Source of the DNA: Macrostomum hystrix
Taxonomy: Eukaryota > Platyhelminthes > Macrostomidae
Length of the DNA stretch: 64,000 nt
NCBI GenBank assembly: GCA_950097015.1
Contig: CATNEN010000038.1
Span: 30,038,501 to 30,102,500, forward strand
Reading direction: 5' to 3'
The position numbers and the translations under genes were made by a program. Below are positions 33,901 through 63,000 of this stretch, piece by piece. Below the pieces are notes generated by a model. It had not been told where the DNA came from, searched no databases, and was given only the letters and a program-made list of their open reading frames with translations. Every line of letters starts with the position of its first letter. Position 1 is the first letter of the stretch.

Positions 33901-35178
33901 CGCGAGCGCCTGCGCGCTGAAGAGCGCCGACGCGCCGAAGAGGTTGGCCAGCTGCGCGAGACCGTTGGCGCCAGTGGCGCTCGCTTGCGCGCCGAGCGAA
34001 AGCGCGCCGAAGCGGCCAGCCGGGAGCTTGAAGCGACAGCCCACCGCCTCGAGGCGGCAACAGCGGAGGCTTCAGCTTTGCGCGCCTTTCGCGAACAGGC
34101 TGAACAGCTGCGCTCTGAGCTGCGCGATGTCGCCGCGCGGTTAGACGCTGCTCGGGAAGCTAATTCACAGCTTCAGGCCAGCTGCGCTTTGGCACAGGAG
34201 CGGCAGGCAACCGCCGAGGCGGGACTGCAGCAGCTGCGAGCAAAATGCGCCGAGCTGACTCGCGACAATGAGGAGCTCGGCCGGGTGTCCGCCGAAGGCG
34301 ACGATAAAGCTGGCGCTCTGGTGAACGTGATCGAGCGATTGAAGAACCGAGCGGACAAGCTTGCGCTTGACAATCGCGCCTTAGTTGGCGAGAAGCAGGC
34401 GTTGAAGGAATCGTTTCTTCAAGCTGAAGCAGACTGGCAGCTTGAGAGACAGTCGATGGTGACGCGCACTGAGGCACTGAAGTCCAAGTCTGACCAGTTG
34501 AAGCGAGAGCTTCGAGAGCGCGCCAAAGAAGCGAACGAAGTGGAGTCAATTCGACGTCAGCTGGAGCGAGCTGAGGCCGCTCTGGCCGATGCTGAGAAGT
34601 CGGCATCCGCTTCAAAGCGTCGAGTTGCCGAATTGGAGGCCTCTATTGGTGAGGCGCAACGCCGCCTGTCTCAACTGGACGAAGCAGAGGCAGCTCGTCG
34701 TGCCATGTCCAACGACGTCGAAGCTCTGCGCAGTCGCCTGGTGAGCACTGAGGCCAGCGTTAAAGAGCGCGAGGCGCGCTACAAGCAGCGCGAATCGCAG
34801 CTCACTGCCTCGCATCGCCAGCGAGTAGCTGAGCTGGACGCTCTGGTGAGTCAGGAGCGCTCCCAGTTGGCTGCTGTCAAGGCCAAAGCGGCTACCCTTG
34901 AGGACGAGGTCGAGTATCTTCGCGGTCAGCTTTCGCGCGCTAGAAAGCAACAGCAGCAGCAGCATCAGGGATCTGGGTTTAACGGCAGTGGAGGACTCAG
35001 CCACGCTGACCAGGTCGAGCAGCTGATTCTGCGCTCGCAGTCGAAGGCTCAGCAGCTGTTGGCTGGCAACCCGGATCTGGTGCGCTCGTTCACGCCCGAC
35101 AGTCACCTGCTGCTGAGATCCTCCGCCGCGCCATCGCCAACTGCTTCGTTTGTCAACAACCATCATCAGCTGGACTGA
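30933..35178 (+). CDS. Large coiled-coil protein
   Basis: Four exons: 30933-31699, 31786-32208, 32283-33188, 33309-35178. All three junctions are phase 2 with short introns (86, 74 and 120 nt); total 3966 nt, 1321 residues. Residues 1-260 are Ser/Asp/Arg-rich and look disordered. From about residue 270 on, long runs of heptad-like sequence rich in E, R, Q, L and A (for example RDQLAVKDDALRALE and ELRERLRAEERRRAEEVGQL) predict extended coiled coils, with a more globular stretch near DIELLERRWCDLPTSIG. The C-terminus has a short QQQQH run and ends SFVNNHHQLD. It resembles centrosomal, golgin, rootletin or myosin-tail-like scaffolds in composition, but no diagnostic motif identifies a family. 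High GC and strong codon bias toward GAG/CTG/CGC support real coding. Confidence 0.88.
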
Positions 35179-35347
35179 ATGATTTAGCGACACAATCTTT
35201 GATTTGTTTAACCGTTTTGGTGCGACTTATTAGATGTGGCAGCAAAGGTACGGCTGGAAATCTACTATTAGTTCACACAATTTTACTCTGGGACTAAAAT
35301 GAGACGTGGCAAAAGCTGAATCTGGTAGATCTAGCTGATTTAGTGTC

Positions 35348-35353
35348 AATAAA
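35348..35353 (+). terminator. AATAAA poly(A) signal of the coiled-coil gene
   Basis: AATAAA 170 nt after the stop, followed by T-rich sequence. Confidence 0.65.
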
Positions 35354-36163
35354 ATTGTAAAGAAAGCAGTTTTTTATTTTCATTTTTGCAACTCTTTTTT
35401 GTTTTCTTCAGCTCAGAAATGTCGCGCTAGTCTCATCTTTGAATGTTTAACTTGCACATATAAAATGTTGTTTTTGCACAACTTATTTTCCGAACTTGTA
35501 ATTGCAAAACCAAATCAGCGCTCCTAAGTGATATTAATTTTCTAATTCATTATTGCATCCTGCTCGATTGCTGTCACTATTTAGAATTTTAGCACTTTTA
35601 CCTTAAACAGGTTATTCAAGTGATATTCTGATAACTTTTTATGAACGAAATAAATGCGTCAGTTTTCTTTTCTTAAAAAACTATTTACATTCGTTACACT
35701 ATTCTTGTCGTCTGTACTTTAATACGCGTTTGTACGCGATTAACGCGTTTGCCCCCTAGCGCAATGTCCCTGAGCTCAATTCCGCGCCTGATTGCAGCCA
35801 TTCGACAGTACCTTACTGATTAGATTTAAAACATTTCACGTTTTTAGCGGTTTGCTTGTATAGAGGTAATAATAATGATAATAGTTGCAGAAGAACTATA
35901 TTTACTAAATATACTAACTATAGTATCTGCGTCTACCTAACAAATTTGACGACTGATGCTAGCATAGCACGCCTGCTCATTTGTCTATGGCCAAACAATG
36001 CTCAGAACGTTAACCTTGGTTAAAAGCAGAGTTACGCAAGTATTGGTTTATGAATTAGATTTCCAGCTAAAGTTGAACAAGACGCCTAAAGGTGTTGGGC
36101 TGAACGGCGCAGGAAAGATCTTTAATTAAATAAACAAACTCTTAAGTTTTTTAAAGAGCGAGC
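35354..36163. other. Intergenic DNA with a SINE 1 fragment
   Basis: AT-rich. Positions about 35735-35800 contain gattaacgcgtttgcc and tgagctcaattccgcg, the head of SINE family 1. No gene seen. Confidence 0.5.
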
Positions 36164-37615
36164 ATGGAAGCTACCGAAGGCATCCCTCTGGAAAAGTTGG
36201 TCAGCGAATCTCGAGGTCAGAGCCGACTGCTAGATCATCCCAGGCCGCAGTATCTCTACTATAAAAATGTGGACCGTAAGCTCAAACAAGATATACACCG
36301 ACTGCCGTGCGTTGTTCGCGGCTGCGAGGAGCTGTGCAAATTCCTGCACCCAGTCTGTCATTATCACGCGCGCACCGCGTTTCACGTCGACCTGAAGGAG
36401 TCGACCATTCCCGGGGCCGGCTTGGGCGTATTTATCTACAAATCGGTTCGAGCCGAAACTCACCTTATGGACTACACAGGTATTCTACGGCGAAACGACG
36501 AGTTGCAAGCCTCCTACGACGAAACTGACTCAAGAAGCTACTATAAGATCAGTGTGGACGGTGAAAATTCTATGGACGGTCGCAGCACCATCTGCGGCCT
36601 CGGGCGCTACGTCAATCATCATCCTGATTCTAAGCACGTCAATGTGTACTTTCAGTACAACCCAGAGTTGTTGCACTACCGCATTGTGGCCAGCAAGGAC
36701 ATCATTGTCCCAGCCGGTGGCGAGGTGGAATTGTTTGTCGACTATGGCGAGAACTACTGGAACGACGTGCAGCCAAGCAAGCCGCCATCTCACTCAGGTA
36801 ACTCAGCTACGGATGATGACGAGGCCGAGCCGTTTATCGAGCCGCAGGACTGGCCGGTGTTTCCTGCGTATCGCACCATTGTACACGATCCGAATTTCCC
36901 AGTGTGTCCTGACTTCCATGTGGACCAGCTGTTAGAGATGTGCTCTCAGCATCGCATTTTATTCCCGACGCCGTGTCCCCAGCTGATGGATCCAGACTTC
37001 ATGGACCTGCGCAAGCGTCAGACAGTCGCCGAGATGGAGTGCGTCGTACGCGGCTGCAATCGTATTTGCACCTTCACGCATCCAATTTGCCGCAATCATT
37101 TGGCAGCCTTTCACATTCAGGTAAAGACGTCAACAGTTCCAGAAGCTGGTAAGGGTGTCTACCTGACCTCGTCTGTTCGCGAGAACACTATCCTCATGTC
37201 CTTTACTGGCTGTTTCCGAGATCGTCAAAAAGTTTATCGTCGCTACAGTAAATGCGGTGGCTCTTATTACTACGTGTTTGAAGGCTGCGAAAACTTGTGC
37301 ATCGACTCGCGCAGCACCCTCGGCGGCATCGCTCGCTTCATTAATCACCACCCCAATCCAGACGAAGTCAATGTAGAACTCGTAGCCGAGAAGGGCGAAA
37401 CGTCGTTCTACGTCCAGACCACCAAGGACATCCTGGTGCCGCGCGGCGGCTCGGTGGAGCTATTCCTGGACTACGGCAAGAAGTACTGGACTCCAGAACG
37501 CAACTGCCGCTGGCCCGAGCCAGGGCTTGAGAATATTCCGGCCGCAAACTTGTCAACCGCCGAGTCTTTCGTTGACGATTTTCCCTGCGTACCAGCCTAC
37601 GAGTCCATCACCTGA
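36164..37615 (+). CDS. Tandem SET-domain protein with two Cys/His knuckle-SET modules
   Basis: Intronless, 483 residues (ATG 36164, TGA 37613-37615). The protein is an internal duplication. Module 1: a Cys/His motif CVVRGCEELCKFLHPVCHYH (49-68), then a SET-like domain (about 74-199) with IPGAGLGVF, RYVNHHP and ELFVDYGENYW. Module 2: CVVRGCNRICTFTHPICRNH (293-312), then SET (about 316-442) with VPEAGKGVY, RFINHHP and ELFLDYGKKYW. SET domains transfer methyl from S-adenosylmethionine to lysines. The GxG turn, the NH.P pseudoknot element and the catalytic-type DYG tyrosine are visible in both copies, but the usual NHSCxPN and post-SET cysteines are altered or absent. Substrate (histone or other) is unknown. 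The absence of introns, unlike most neighbours, hints at retroposition or lineage-specific expansion. Confidence 0.85.
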   Translation: MEATEGIPLEKLVSESRGQSRLLDHPRPQYLYYKNVDRKLKQDIHRLPCVVRGCEELCKFLHPVCHYHARTAFHVDLKESTIPGAGLGVFIYKSVRAETHLMDYTGILRRNDELQASYDETDSRSYYKISVDGENSMDGRSTICGLGRYVNHHPDSKHVNVYFQYNPELLHYRIVASKDIIVPAGGEVELFVDYGENYWNDVQPSKPPSHSGNSATDDDEAEPFIEPQDWPVFPAYRTIVHDPNFPVCPDFHVDQLLEMCSQHRILFPTPCPQLMDPDFMDLRKRQTVAEMECVVRGCNRICTFTHPICRNHLAAFHIQVKTSTVPEAGKGVYLTSSVRENTILMSFTGCFRDRQKVYRRYSKCGGSYYYVFEGCENLCIDSRSTLGGIARFINHHPNPDEVNVELVAEKGETSFYVQTTKDILVPRGGSVELFLDYGKKYWTPERNCRWPEPGLENIPAANLSTAESFVDDFPCVPAYESIT

Positions 37616-37771
37616 TTAGCTGGACCTGCTAATTAGCCTAGTCCAGCAGCGATTTATGTTTTTTATTGTGAGGAAGTTTGCGCTTATTTTTCTAACTCGG
37701 ATCGACAAGCACAGACCAATAAGTTGAGATTTTAAAAAAATCTGCAATCTTATGTCACAAGTGCAGCTAGA

Positions 37772-37777
37772 AATAAA
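37772..37777 (+). terminator. AATAAA poly(A) signal of the SET gene
   Basis: Overlapping AATAAATAAA about 155 nt after the stop. Confidence 0.5.
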
Positions 37778-37884
37778 TAAACAAAATGAAATACGAAAGA
37801 TACGAATGCGCGTCATTTCGAAGTTGCTTTTTTTAACTATGTCAAAGTTGTTTTTTCTGTGCAGTCTTTCTTGCAGGGATAAGG

Positions 37885-38235
37885 GGGTCGGTGGCAGAGC
37901 GGTTAACGCGTTTGCCCTGAGTTCGATTCCACAGCGAGGCCACATTTATTTGGGGCGCAGCCGCGGAGAGAAGGCTTGGGGGCTTGTCGTGCAATTTACG
38001 CCTTTGAGGGCCAACCTCCAAGGCACAGTGAAATGTACACTGCCTGACGATGAAAAAGTCAGGGCAGATGTACACACCTGTGTAAGCGTATGCCTGCGTA
38101 CAGAATCTGTGTGCGTGTGTGCTCAGGAGTCAGCGAAATAGGCAGAATTGCCTCCTCGCTGGTTGCGGGTCTAGTGTCATCAAATGATGTGCCATTGCCC
38201 GCAGCCCTGGTGCAATTATTATTAATGTTATTCTT
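37885..38235 (+). mobile_element. SINE family 1 copy, near full length
   Basis: Starts ggggtcggtggcagagcggt (A box), B-box-like gagttcgattccacag, then the full shared body to a tail with attattattaatgttatt. The best + strand reference copy in the window. Confidence 0.9.
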
Positions 38236-38990
38236 GTTGGGATGAATACTTACTATTGCCACGAAGCTACAACTTTCTACGCGTAATGATGGACAGGAGA
38301 CTTAGCGAATCTCGGAAAATCTAATCTGACCAACGTGGCTTATTGAGGCCTATTTAATTATTGGTTGGTTGTTTGGTATGCACATCAATTTGTGTCTATT
38401 TCTTGGGCGGTTTATTTATTGATAAGTCGATAGATACTAATAAACTTAATTAAAAAATCAGGTGCGCTTTCTCAAGACTATCGCTATATTTATCCCAGAA
38501 AATAAAAATAAATCAGAAAAAAGTCAGAATTTTGTTAAAATTACGCAAAACATAGTCTCATTTTCGGGACGTATATTTGTGATTTTATTCCGAAAGAATC
38601 AGGAAGCTGGTGGCTATTAGTGAATATCAGCTGGGACATCAGCTGGGACATCAGCTGGGACATCAGCTGGGACAGTGTGCTACCATGACTTTCATTTCCT
38701 ATTGGGGAAAAACATTTTTAAATAATATTATAAATTCGCTAACAAAGATCTGTGCAAAGTAACAAAGACGCAGATTTTGACTAGTATGCGCGGGCTGCGG
38801 GGGTGGGCTGCGTGGCGGGGGGGTTTTTATGCTCCGAGGTTGGCTCTCTGGCCTCGCTGTCGCTTGGCAATTGAAAATTTTTTTTGTTTCCTGCTTTTCT
38901 AGTAATCCTGCTTTAAACCGATTTAACAGTTGTCAATATTGCTTGAATATTTTCTTTTAATCGGACTGAAATATACTCGGGGGGGGCCCT
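38236..38990. other. AT-rich intergenic DNA
   Basis: Contains four copies of cagctgggacat (38629-38673) and a G-rich patch near 38790-38825. No gene seen. Confidence 0.5.
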
Positions 38991-39405
38991 GTAAAAAATT
39001 CGGCTGCTTCTTCGGCGGGTTTTTTGTGCAAAAGAGGAGTGGAATCTACCAAAATCCCCCCTATCTCGCAAGAGTTAAAGAAACCACCCAGGAAGCAGCC
39101 GATGTAACCGTAAATTGTGCGGAAACCGCCGAAGAATCACCCGAACCAGTGGCCCATGGGACAACCAGAGAATTATTTACGGGCGATTCCTCGGCGGTTT
39201 CTGAGCATGGAATCTTCCGAACTGGAGGATTCTTTGGGTGATTCCATTTCGCCACCAAGAAGCACCGAGAAAACGCCCAGTTGGGTAGATTCTAAGCATG
39301 GAATCATCCGATTGGTATGTTTCCAGCGTTCGGCTGTTTCTTTTTCTGGAAACACCGCAGATTCCAACTGGAATCACCCAAAGAAACATCCCTATTTTTA
39401 GCGGG
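38991..39405. repeat. Region of nested direct and inverted repeats (fold-back-like)
   Basis: aaaccgccgaagaatcaccc (about 39122) is nearly the reverse complement of gggcgattcctcggcggttt (39181). ctttgggtgattcc (39232) is inverted as ggaatcacccaaag (39371). Many other ggaatc/gattcc words occur. It opens short ORFs on both strands that I do not consider genes. Confidence 0.55.
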
Positions 39406-39841
39406 GAGTGCTTTGCAGCCTTTGCTACAACAGCAGTGGCTAGCTACTAAAAGGAGGGTTGCTGCTGAGTAATCTAAACAGATTTAGTTGCAGAACTTCT
39501 GGATTTACTGTTTTACGAAAGTGTAAAATTTGAGAAAAAAATTATAAATAATGAATTGCAAAAAAATTCACAGCTACGAGCTACAAAGGTTTAAAAATTG
39601 CGTTTTAAGTTTAAGGTGTAACAAAATATTTTCAGGAATGCACTTTAGCAGGGCTAAAGCCTAAGAAGTTGTTTTGAACGAAATGAAATGCAAGAAAAGG
39701 GAGCTTCTAATGACCTCAATATGTACCAGCTATGAAAATGACGACCTTAACAGATTTTTCTATCATCAATTCAAGAAATTGAATTAAGCCTAATGAAGTT
39801 TAAAAATAATATTCTGTAAGTGATTGATTGGACGTACATCA
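39406..39841. other. AT-rich intergenic DNA, nothing recognised
   Basis: No coding pattern or array. Confidence 0.4.
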
Positions 39842-40713
39842 TGATGAGATGGGTCAGGCATTGAAGGATTGTAAATGATGAGATGGGTCAGGCATTGAAG
39901 GATTGCAAATGATGAGATGGGTCAGGCATGGAAGGATTGTAATGATGAGATGGGTCAGGCATTGAAGTATTGTAAATGATGAGATGGGTCAGACATTCAA
40001 GGATTGTAATGATAAGATGGGTCAGGCATTGAAGGATTGCAAATGATAAGATGGGTCAGGCATTGAAGGATTGCAAATGATAAGATGGGTCAGGCATTGA
40101 AGGATTGCAAATGATAAGATGGGTCAGGCATTGAAGGATTGCAAATGATGAGATGGGTCAGGCATTGAAGGATTGCAAATGATGAGATGGGTCAGGCATG
40201 GAAGGATTGTAAATGATGAGATGGGTCAGGCATTGAAGGATTGCAAATGATGAGATGGGTCAGGCATTGAAGGATTGCAAATGATAAGATGGGTCAGGCA
40301 TTGAAGGATTGCAAATGATGAGATGGGTCAGGCATTGAAGGATTGCAAATGATAAGATAGGTCAGGCATTGAAGGATTGTAAATGATAAGATGGGTCAGG
40401 CATTGAAGGATTGTAAATGATAAGATGGGTCAGGCATTGAAGGATTGCAAATGATAAGATAGGTCAGGCATTGAAGGATTGTAAATGATAAGATGGGTCA
40501 GGCATTGAAGGATTGCAAATGATAAGATAGGTCAGGCATTGAAGGATTGTAATGATAAGATGGGTCAGGCATTGAAGGATTGTAATGATGAGATGGGTCA
40601 GGCATTGAAGGATTGTAATGATAAGATGGGTCAGGCATTGAAGGATTGTAATGATAAGATGGGTCAGGCATTGAAGGATTGTAATGATAAGATGGGTCAG
40701 GCATTGAAGGATT
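39842..40713. repeat. 34-bp minisatellite (gatgagatgggtcaggcatt type)
   Basis: About 26 copies, 33 or 34 bp apart depending on one A (for example 40021 and 40055). Intergenic, between the SET gene and the TIR gene 3' end. Confidence 0.95.
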
Positions 40714-41229
40714 TTTAGGGCCGTTTTAAACAAGCTAGAGAGAATGTGTAAGTAACGGTATTAAAAAACGATAATGCGCTAAAAAACGGAAAGTAAGTTT
40801 CTGCTCCTTACTAAAATTTTTCAAAGCATAGAACACTGGGTTGAGATAAAGGAGTGCAAAATTTACCTTTAAGTATAAGGAAAAGTGGCGCAAATTATTT
40901 TGGACTAGTGCAACAACAAATAGAAAAAAGTAATATACTGGAAAAATATGTAGAAAAGGCACAATATGACAAGGACGCTATCAGCATTATTAGAAGGATC
41001 TTTCGATGCTAAAACGGTTTTTAATGTTGCATAAAATCGGGTACAGTAAGTAGTACTTAAAGTAAATAGACGCGGATTTTAACTTAATTGTTGAAAGTTT
41101 TTTATGCGAAAATTTTTATCCTAAACTAAACAGATAAATTATGAAGCTACTGATGTGGACTCCAAAGGGTGAAAAATAGAGAAGGAAACGAAAGGCCGCA
41201 TCATACTACTCCGGGGGCTAAGTAGTAAA
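40714..41229. other. AT-rich intergenic DNA
   Basis: Nothing recognised. Confidence 0.4.
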
Positions 41230-41534
41230 TTCGCGCCATTGTCATTAACCGATTGCCATTTAACAGTAGAAAGAGCACGTAGAGTGTACCAAATACCCAC
41301 AATTTTCTGTTTACTGTATCTCCAAAACTTCAAAACAAATCTCCAATCTCCATTGAATCTCCAAGAAAACCCGCATCGTCACTTTTCTGCTCACAGAATT
41401 TCATCATGTAACCATTTCGACGATGTCTACTCGGACGGCTTTAAAAGTTAGTTAATTGTTAAGGGCGTCATTCAGTTTGGGAGCTATGGTGAACTGGGCA
41501 GTGGGTATTTGAAATATCCCGTGGTCTTCTCCTG
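41230..41534. repeat. Dispersed repeat family C copy, inverted
   Basis: Contains gtcattcagtttgggagcta, cagtgggtatttgaaatatc and ccgtggtcttctcc, the reverse complement of words at 15855-15922 and 29650-29735. It forms the 3' flank of the TIR gene, and the stop codon is next to its end. Confidence 0.5.
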
Positions 41535-58375
<16,841 letters not shown>

Positions 58376-60023
58376 CTGAAGTTTAAAAAATAGCAAATAT
58401 TATTAAGCTATTTATATATAACAAAAACCAGCAATACTGTTTTTTATATTTTTAAGTCCCGCTTTAGAGCTTTAGTTTGATAAGAGGTAAATTAAACATT
58501 TAAAAGAGTTTTTAATTAGCTTTTTTAAAACAGAATTGTTGCCATAGCTTTTATAGTAAATATGTACCCAGTATGTTTTTACTCAATACTTAATTGGCCA
58601 AAAATATTCATGTGCGCAGATGCTATCTATAAAATATTTTGTGCATAAAGTAACGAAAAATTCAATTTTAAGTGGTTACCAATAGCAACTTAATTTTGCT
58701 TGTAAATGCAAACAGTTTCTTCGCATGTTTATGGACAAAGAAATACAGTTGATACGAATATGAGCCTATTTTATTATCTGATTTTTCTAATTAAATATTT
58801 TATGAATTCTTAAATAACAAATGAACAAAGTGAAATAAACTGGTACACTTAACAAAAAAACATACACAAACAAATGTACTTGAAAGCCTTAAAAGCCTTA
58901 AAAGCCTTTTGTTGATAAAGTGAATGGCACTTGAAGTATATAAATGCTCTGCTATAGCGGTTAAAAATGCGCTAATAGCTAAAAAACTTAAATGCTTTAA
59001 AAGGAGACAGTTAATAGGTTAAGCGAGCTTGACACTAGTGTCGTTGTATTTTGCTTATTTCTATTATCGTGACAAAAAGATTCAGAACATCGCATGTTAA
59101 AATTTTGTTTACAAATGATTAAGTAGTAAAACAAATCTTTATAACAAATTAGCTATCGTGTCTTTCATTTGCACTAAAGACTGTAACGGTCCTTGTATAA
59201 ATTGTACTTAAATAACAAAATATATCATGCAAGAATATATATATTTTAGTTTTTAATGGTCGCGTAGGATTAGTTTAATGCCGTTTTTTGGAGCCCTTTT
59301 AAGAGCTGATTGATTTCGTTGTTTTCATGCATAGACCCTATTATGACTCTCTGTATAGTATAAAATGACAATATTAACTCCCATTTAATATATTTACAAT
59401 GACTATATTCGTTCCTCAAGTAATATTATTTATTTTGCTATATTTTTAGACTTTCTGCCTGATTTCACTTGGATTTTTCACTTCGTACGTGAACTAGTAT
59501 AAAAATATCAATAAGTCTTTCCTAGATTTCTTATCGATTTAAATATTTAGTTTATATAATTTTTCTAGTGAAGTTTTTAGTGATGGAACTCGGAATTTGA
59601 CTTTTTAACCATCAATAGGGCTGTAAAAGAGACTTGTGGTGTACTGTGTAATTTACCTGTAATTGTTATTTACTTATTTATAAATGGAAATATATAGTAA
59701 TGAAATATTTGTGCATTTTTATTTTTTAACGTTTTGTTTCAGCATTTAAAGGAATATATGTAACTAACAAATATTATGTTAAGTGCAAAAGGCTGAATTT
59801 TGTTTTTTTGTATTTGAAAATTTTCTTTTTTGTCTATTAAGCTTATTACTATAAAAATATAGTTAGCAAATTTTAAATTTATCTCCTTTTTTCAGACCAT
59901 CAATTGACTTCACAAAAGAGGATTTTGAGAATATTGTAATTCAACAAAAATAAACCAGTGTTTTGTTCTTCAATCGGCATGCAACATTGTCCTAGAAACT
60001 ATTGGTTAATCAAAGCTGCCTAA
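58376..60023. other. AT-rich intergenic DNA between divergent genes
   Basis: About 1.65 kb between the 5' ends of the TIR gene (-) and the 60024 gene (+). No array, SINE or ORF stands out. It may hold both promoters. Confidence 0.5.
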
Positions 60024-63000
60024 ATGTCTATGAACTTAGCCAGCCTGTCAGCGGAGTTGGATTATGTCGACCAAGCTGCTCGTGACGTCCTCGAGCGTAA
60101 TGAGAGGCAAGCTCTAAATCGTCTCGCTGGTGAGCGTCGAGACGAACTCAACCGCGTACTACGTCGAGTCGATCACGTGAGTGTGTCTTTAAGAGGGCCT
60201 ATTAATAAGCCATGTACAATCTATTCTTGCCTTTTTACGTAACCTACATTTAGATTTGCGCAAACTTTGAGAATTACGAAGCCTACGGAAATGGCAAGAC
60301 ATCAGTTGTCCAATTCGTGTCCGGATTGGTAAGATATGACCATTACTTTGTGGACAAAATCTAAAAATAACTCAAGTTTCGAGTTCTTTAACTTGGTTAT
60401 TAGCTATTCTGACAACTGTAGCCTAGTGTTAAGAAGCAACTTACTTCTGACCAAAAGGCCTGGTGTTGGAGTCTCAGCTCTGTAAAAGCTACTAATATTT
60501 GTTTTACTTTAGCAGGACACTTAGTTCCCTAGTGCTTCAGTTCTCCCAGCTGTAGAACTGGTACCAGTCACTGTTTTGTTTAGGGTAAGAATTTTCAGTT
60601 TGGCGTTGCTAAATTATCATACGCTATCGGTGTAATTTCTATTCCTATTCCGTGTTCTCGACGTGCGACACATTAAAATAATGATATTAATAATATATAA
60701 TTTGGTGACGCTAGACCTAGTGTCTAGACCTAGACTAATTTGGAGGCAATTCTGCCCATTTCGCTGACTCCTGAGCACACAAGCAAACAGGTGTGTACAT
60801 CTACCCTGACTTTCTCATCGTAATTCAGTGTACACTATGACTGTGCCTTGGAGGTTGGTCCTCAAGCACGTAAATTTCACGACAAGCCCCCAAGACTTTC
60901 CAAGACTCGCCGCGGAATCGAGCTCAGGGACCTTGGTGCGAGTGGCAAACGCGTAAACAGCTAAGAATGCTAATATTCAAAATTAAAAAACTCCATGCAG
61001 GCCGAACTTGAAAAGCTAGTCAGCGATCCGCAATCCAAGAAGAAATACCTTGACGACATAACGATCTTTGTTGTTGGCTATGAAAATAAATGCGACACCC
61101 GGTTGCACCTAATCGAACAAGTTAGCGAGGTGAGTCAACTAATGTAATGATTAGTTTTTTTATTTCATGATCACGCCTACAGGTAGGTTGTTTTCCTATT
61201 CAATTTATTCCTACACTTGAAGCATTATTTTTTCAGTTCCTATTAGAAAATCAAGCTCTATTTGACTCGGATTTGAGCAGCGCAGAGCAGCTCAACTTTG
61301 AAGAGCTCAATGCTAGCATGGAAAGTACAATATCAAGCGTCGGCGAGCTCAATTCCCGCCTGGGTGATCTTCATCGAGGCGTTGTCGAAGGTCTAGCGGC
61401 GCACTACAACTCCAAGGGTGCCCAAAAGTAAGTTCAGTTAGTATAGAAAATGATATTTAATGCCTTTTTAACTAAAATTCTATAATAAATCATTTTTTAG
61501 ACAAAAAAAGAAACTCGAGAAGGAATTGGAAGCGTTGAGAAAAGATTTCGGTGACTTGAGCGACAAACTGGTGCATCTGAACTCCGGTAAGTTAGCTATG
61601 GAGAAACTTTCTGAGTCGTAATTAACACTTGGAAATGAAAGCAATCATAAAGCTGTTTCCATTAGATGGCTTTTACAAGACTAAACTTCTAAAACACTTT
61701 TCTAGAACTAGCTGAATTCGCTGAACCTGTTCAAAAATGAAATTGAATCTCATAGGCCCGAAAAGTTGAGGTTTAAAATTAAAAAACGAATTCAATTGGC
61801 TGGTGGAAAAGTCTACCCTTAAGTATCAAACAAAAAATTTATTGGCTGGTAAAAACGTAACCCTTTAGTATCAAATAAAAATTCAATTGGCTGGTGGAAA
61901 AGTCTACCCTTATCAAACAAAATTTCAATTGGCTGGTGGAAAAGTCTACCCTTAAGTATCAAACAAAATTTCAATTGGCTGGTGGAAAAGTCTACCCTTA
62001 AGTATCAAACAAAATTTCAATTGGCTGGTGGAAAAGTCTACCCTTAAGTATCAAACAAAATTTCAATTGGCTGGTGGAAAGGTCTACCCTAAGAATCAAA
62101 CAAAATTTCAATTGGCTGGTGGAAAAGTCTACCCTTAAGTATCAAACAAAAATTCAATTGGCTGGTGGAAAAGTCAACCCTTAAGTATGAAACAAATTCA
62201 ATTGGCTGGCTATAGTAAACGAGCCCCATCTCCCCACTCCGATTTTAAACTAATTTAATTGGCTGGCGCCAAAATTTCTTCTTCGCTCCTATTGGCTACT
62301 CGTGCTTTTCAGAGCTGCAAGATCGCGATCTCAAAGCGCAACAGATGGCCCGCCAGATGGAGAATAAAAACGCCGAACTACAGAAACTGCGCGCCGCCGT
62401 CGAGATCAACAAAGCCGCGGCAGCCCAGCTGGCCGAGCTGCAGGCTGATCTAGAGCGTCGCTCCATCGAGATGGAGGCCGCCAAGGCTGAATTAGAGCGG
62501 CTCAAATTGGAAACAGGCGAGGAAATGCACCGCAACAAGCTGGAGATTGAACTGTTGCGCGATCAGACTGGAAAACTCCAGGTCCGCGACACTCTACTTA
62601 CTGCTAGAGTTATCAGTAGCTAGTTAAGCAAGTCATTAATAATATTAAACTTTTTTTCCAGAGTGAAATCGACGATTTAAAAGCGCAACTTAGCGATGCC
62701 CAGGCACAGTACAGGGCCGCTCAGAATGAACTGGAAGGTCAGTAACAAAAAAACAGTCATTCACAAAATTGAACCCGTGAGCTTGTGAACCCGTGAACTT
62801 GTGAACCCGTGAACTTGTGAACCCGTGAACTTGTGAACCCGTGAACTTGTGAACCCGTGAACTTGTGAACCCGTGAACTTGTGAACCCGTGAACTTGTGA
62901 ACCCGTGAACTTGTGAACCCGTGAACTTGTGAACCCGTGAACTTGTGAACCCGTGAACTTGTGAACCCGTGAACTTGTGAACCCGTGAACTTGTGAACCC

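Noticed and set aside
60294-60311. GNGKTS as a Walker A motif of an NTPase
   Set aside because: The first Gly of GxxxxGK[ST] is absent and no Walker B or switch motif follows; the rest of the protein is coiled coil.
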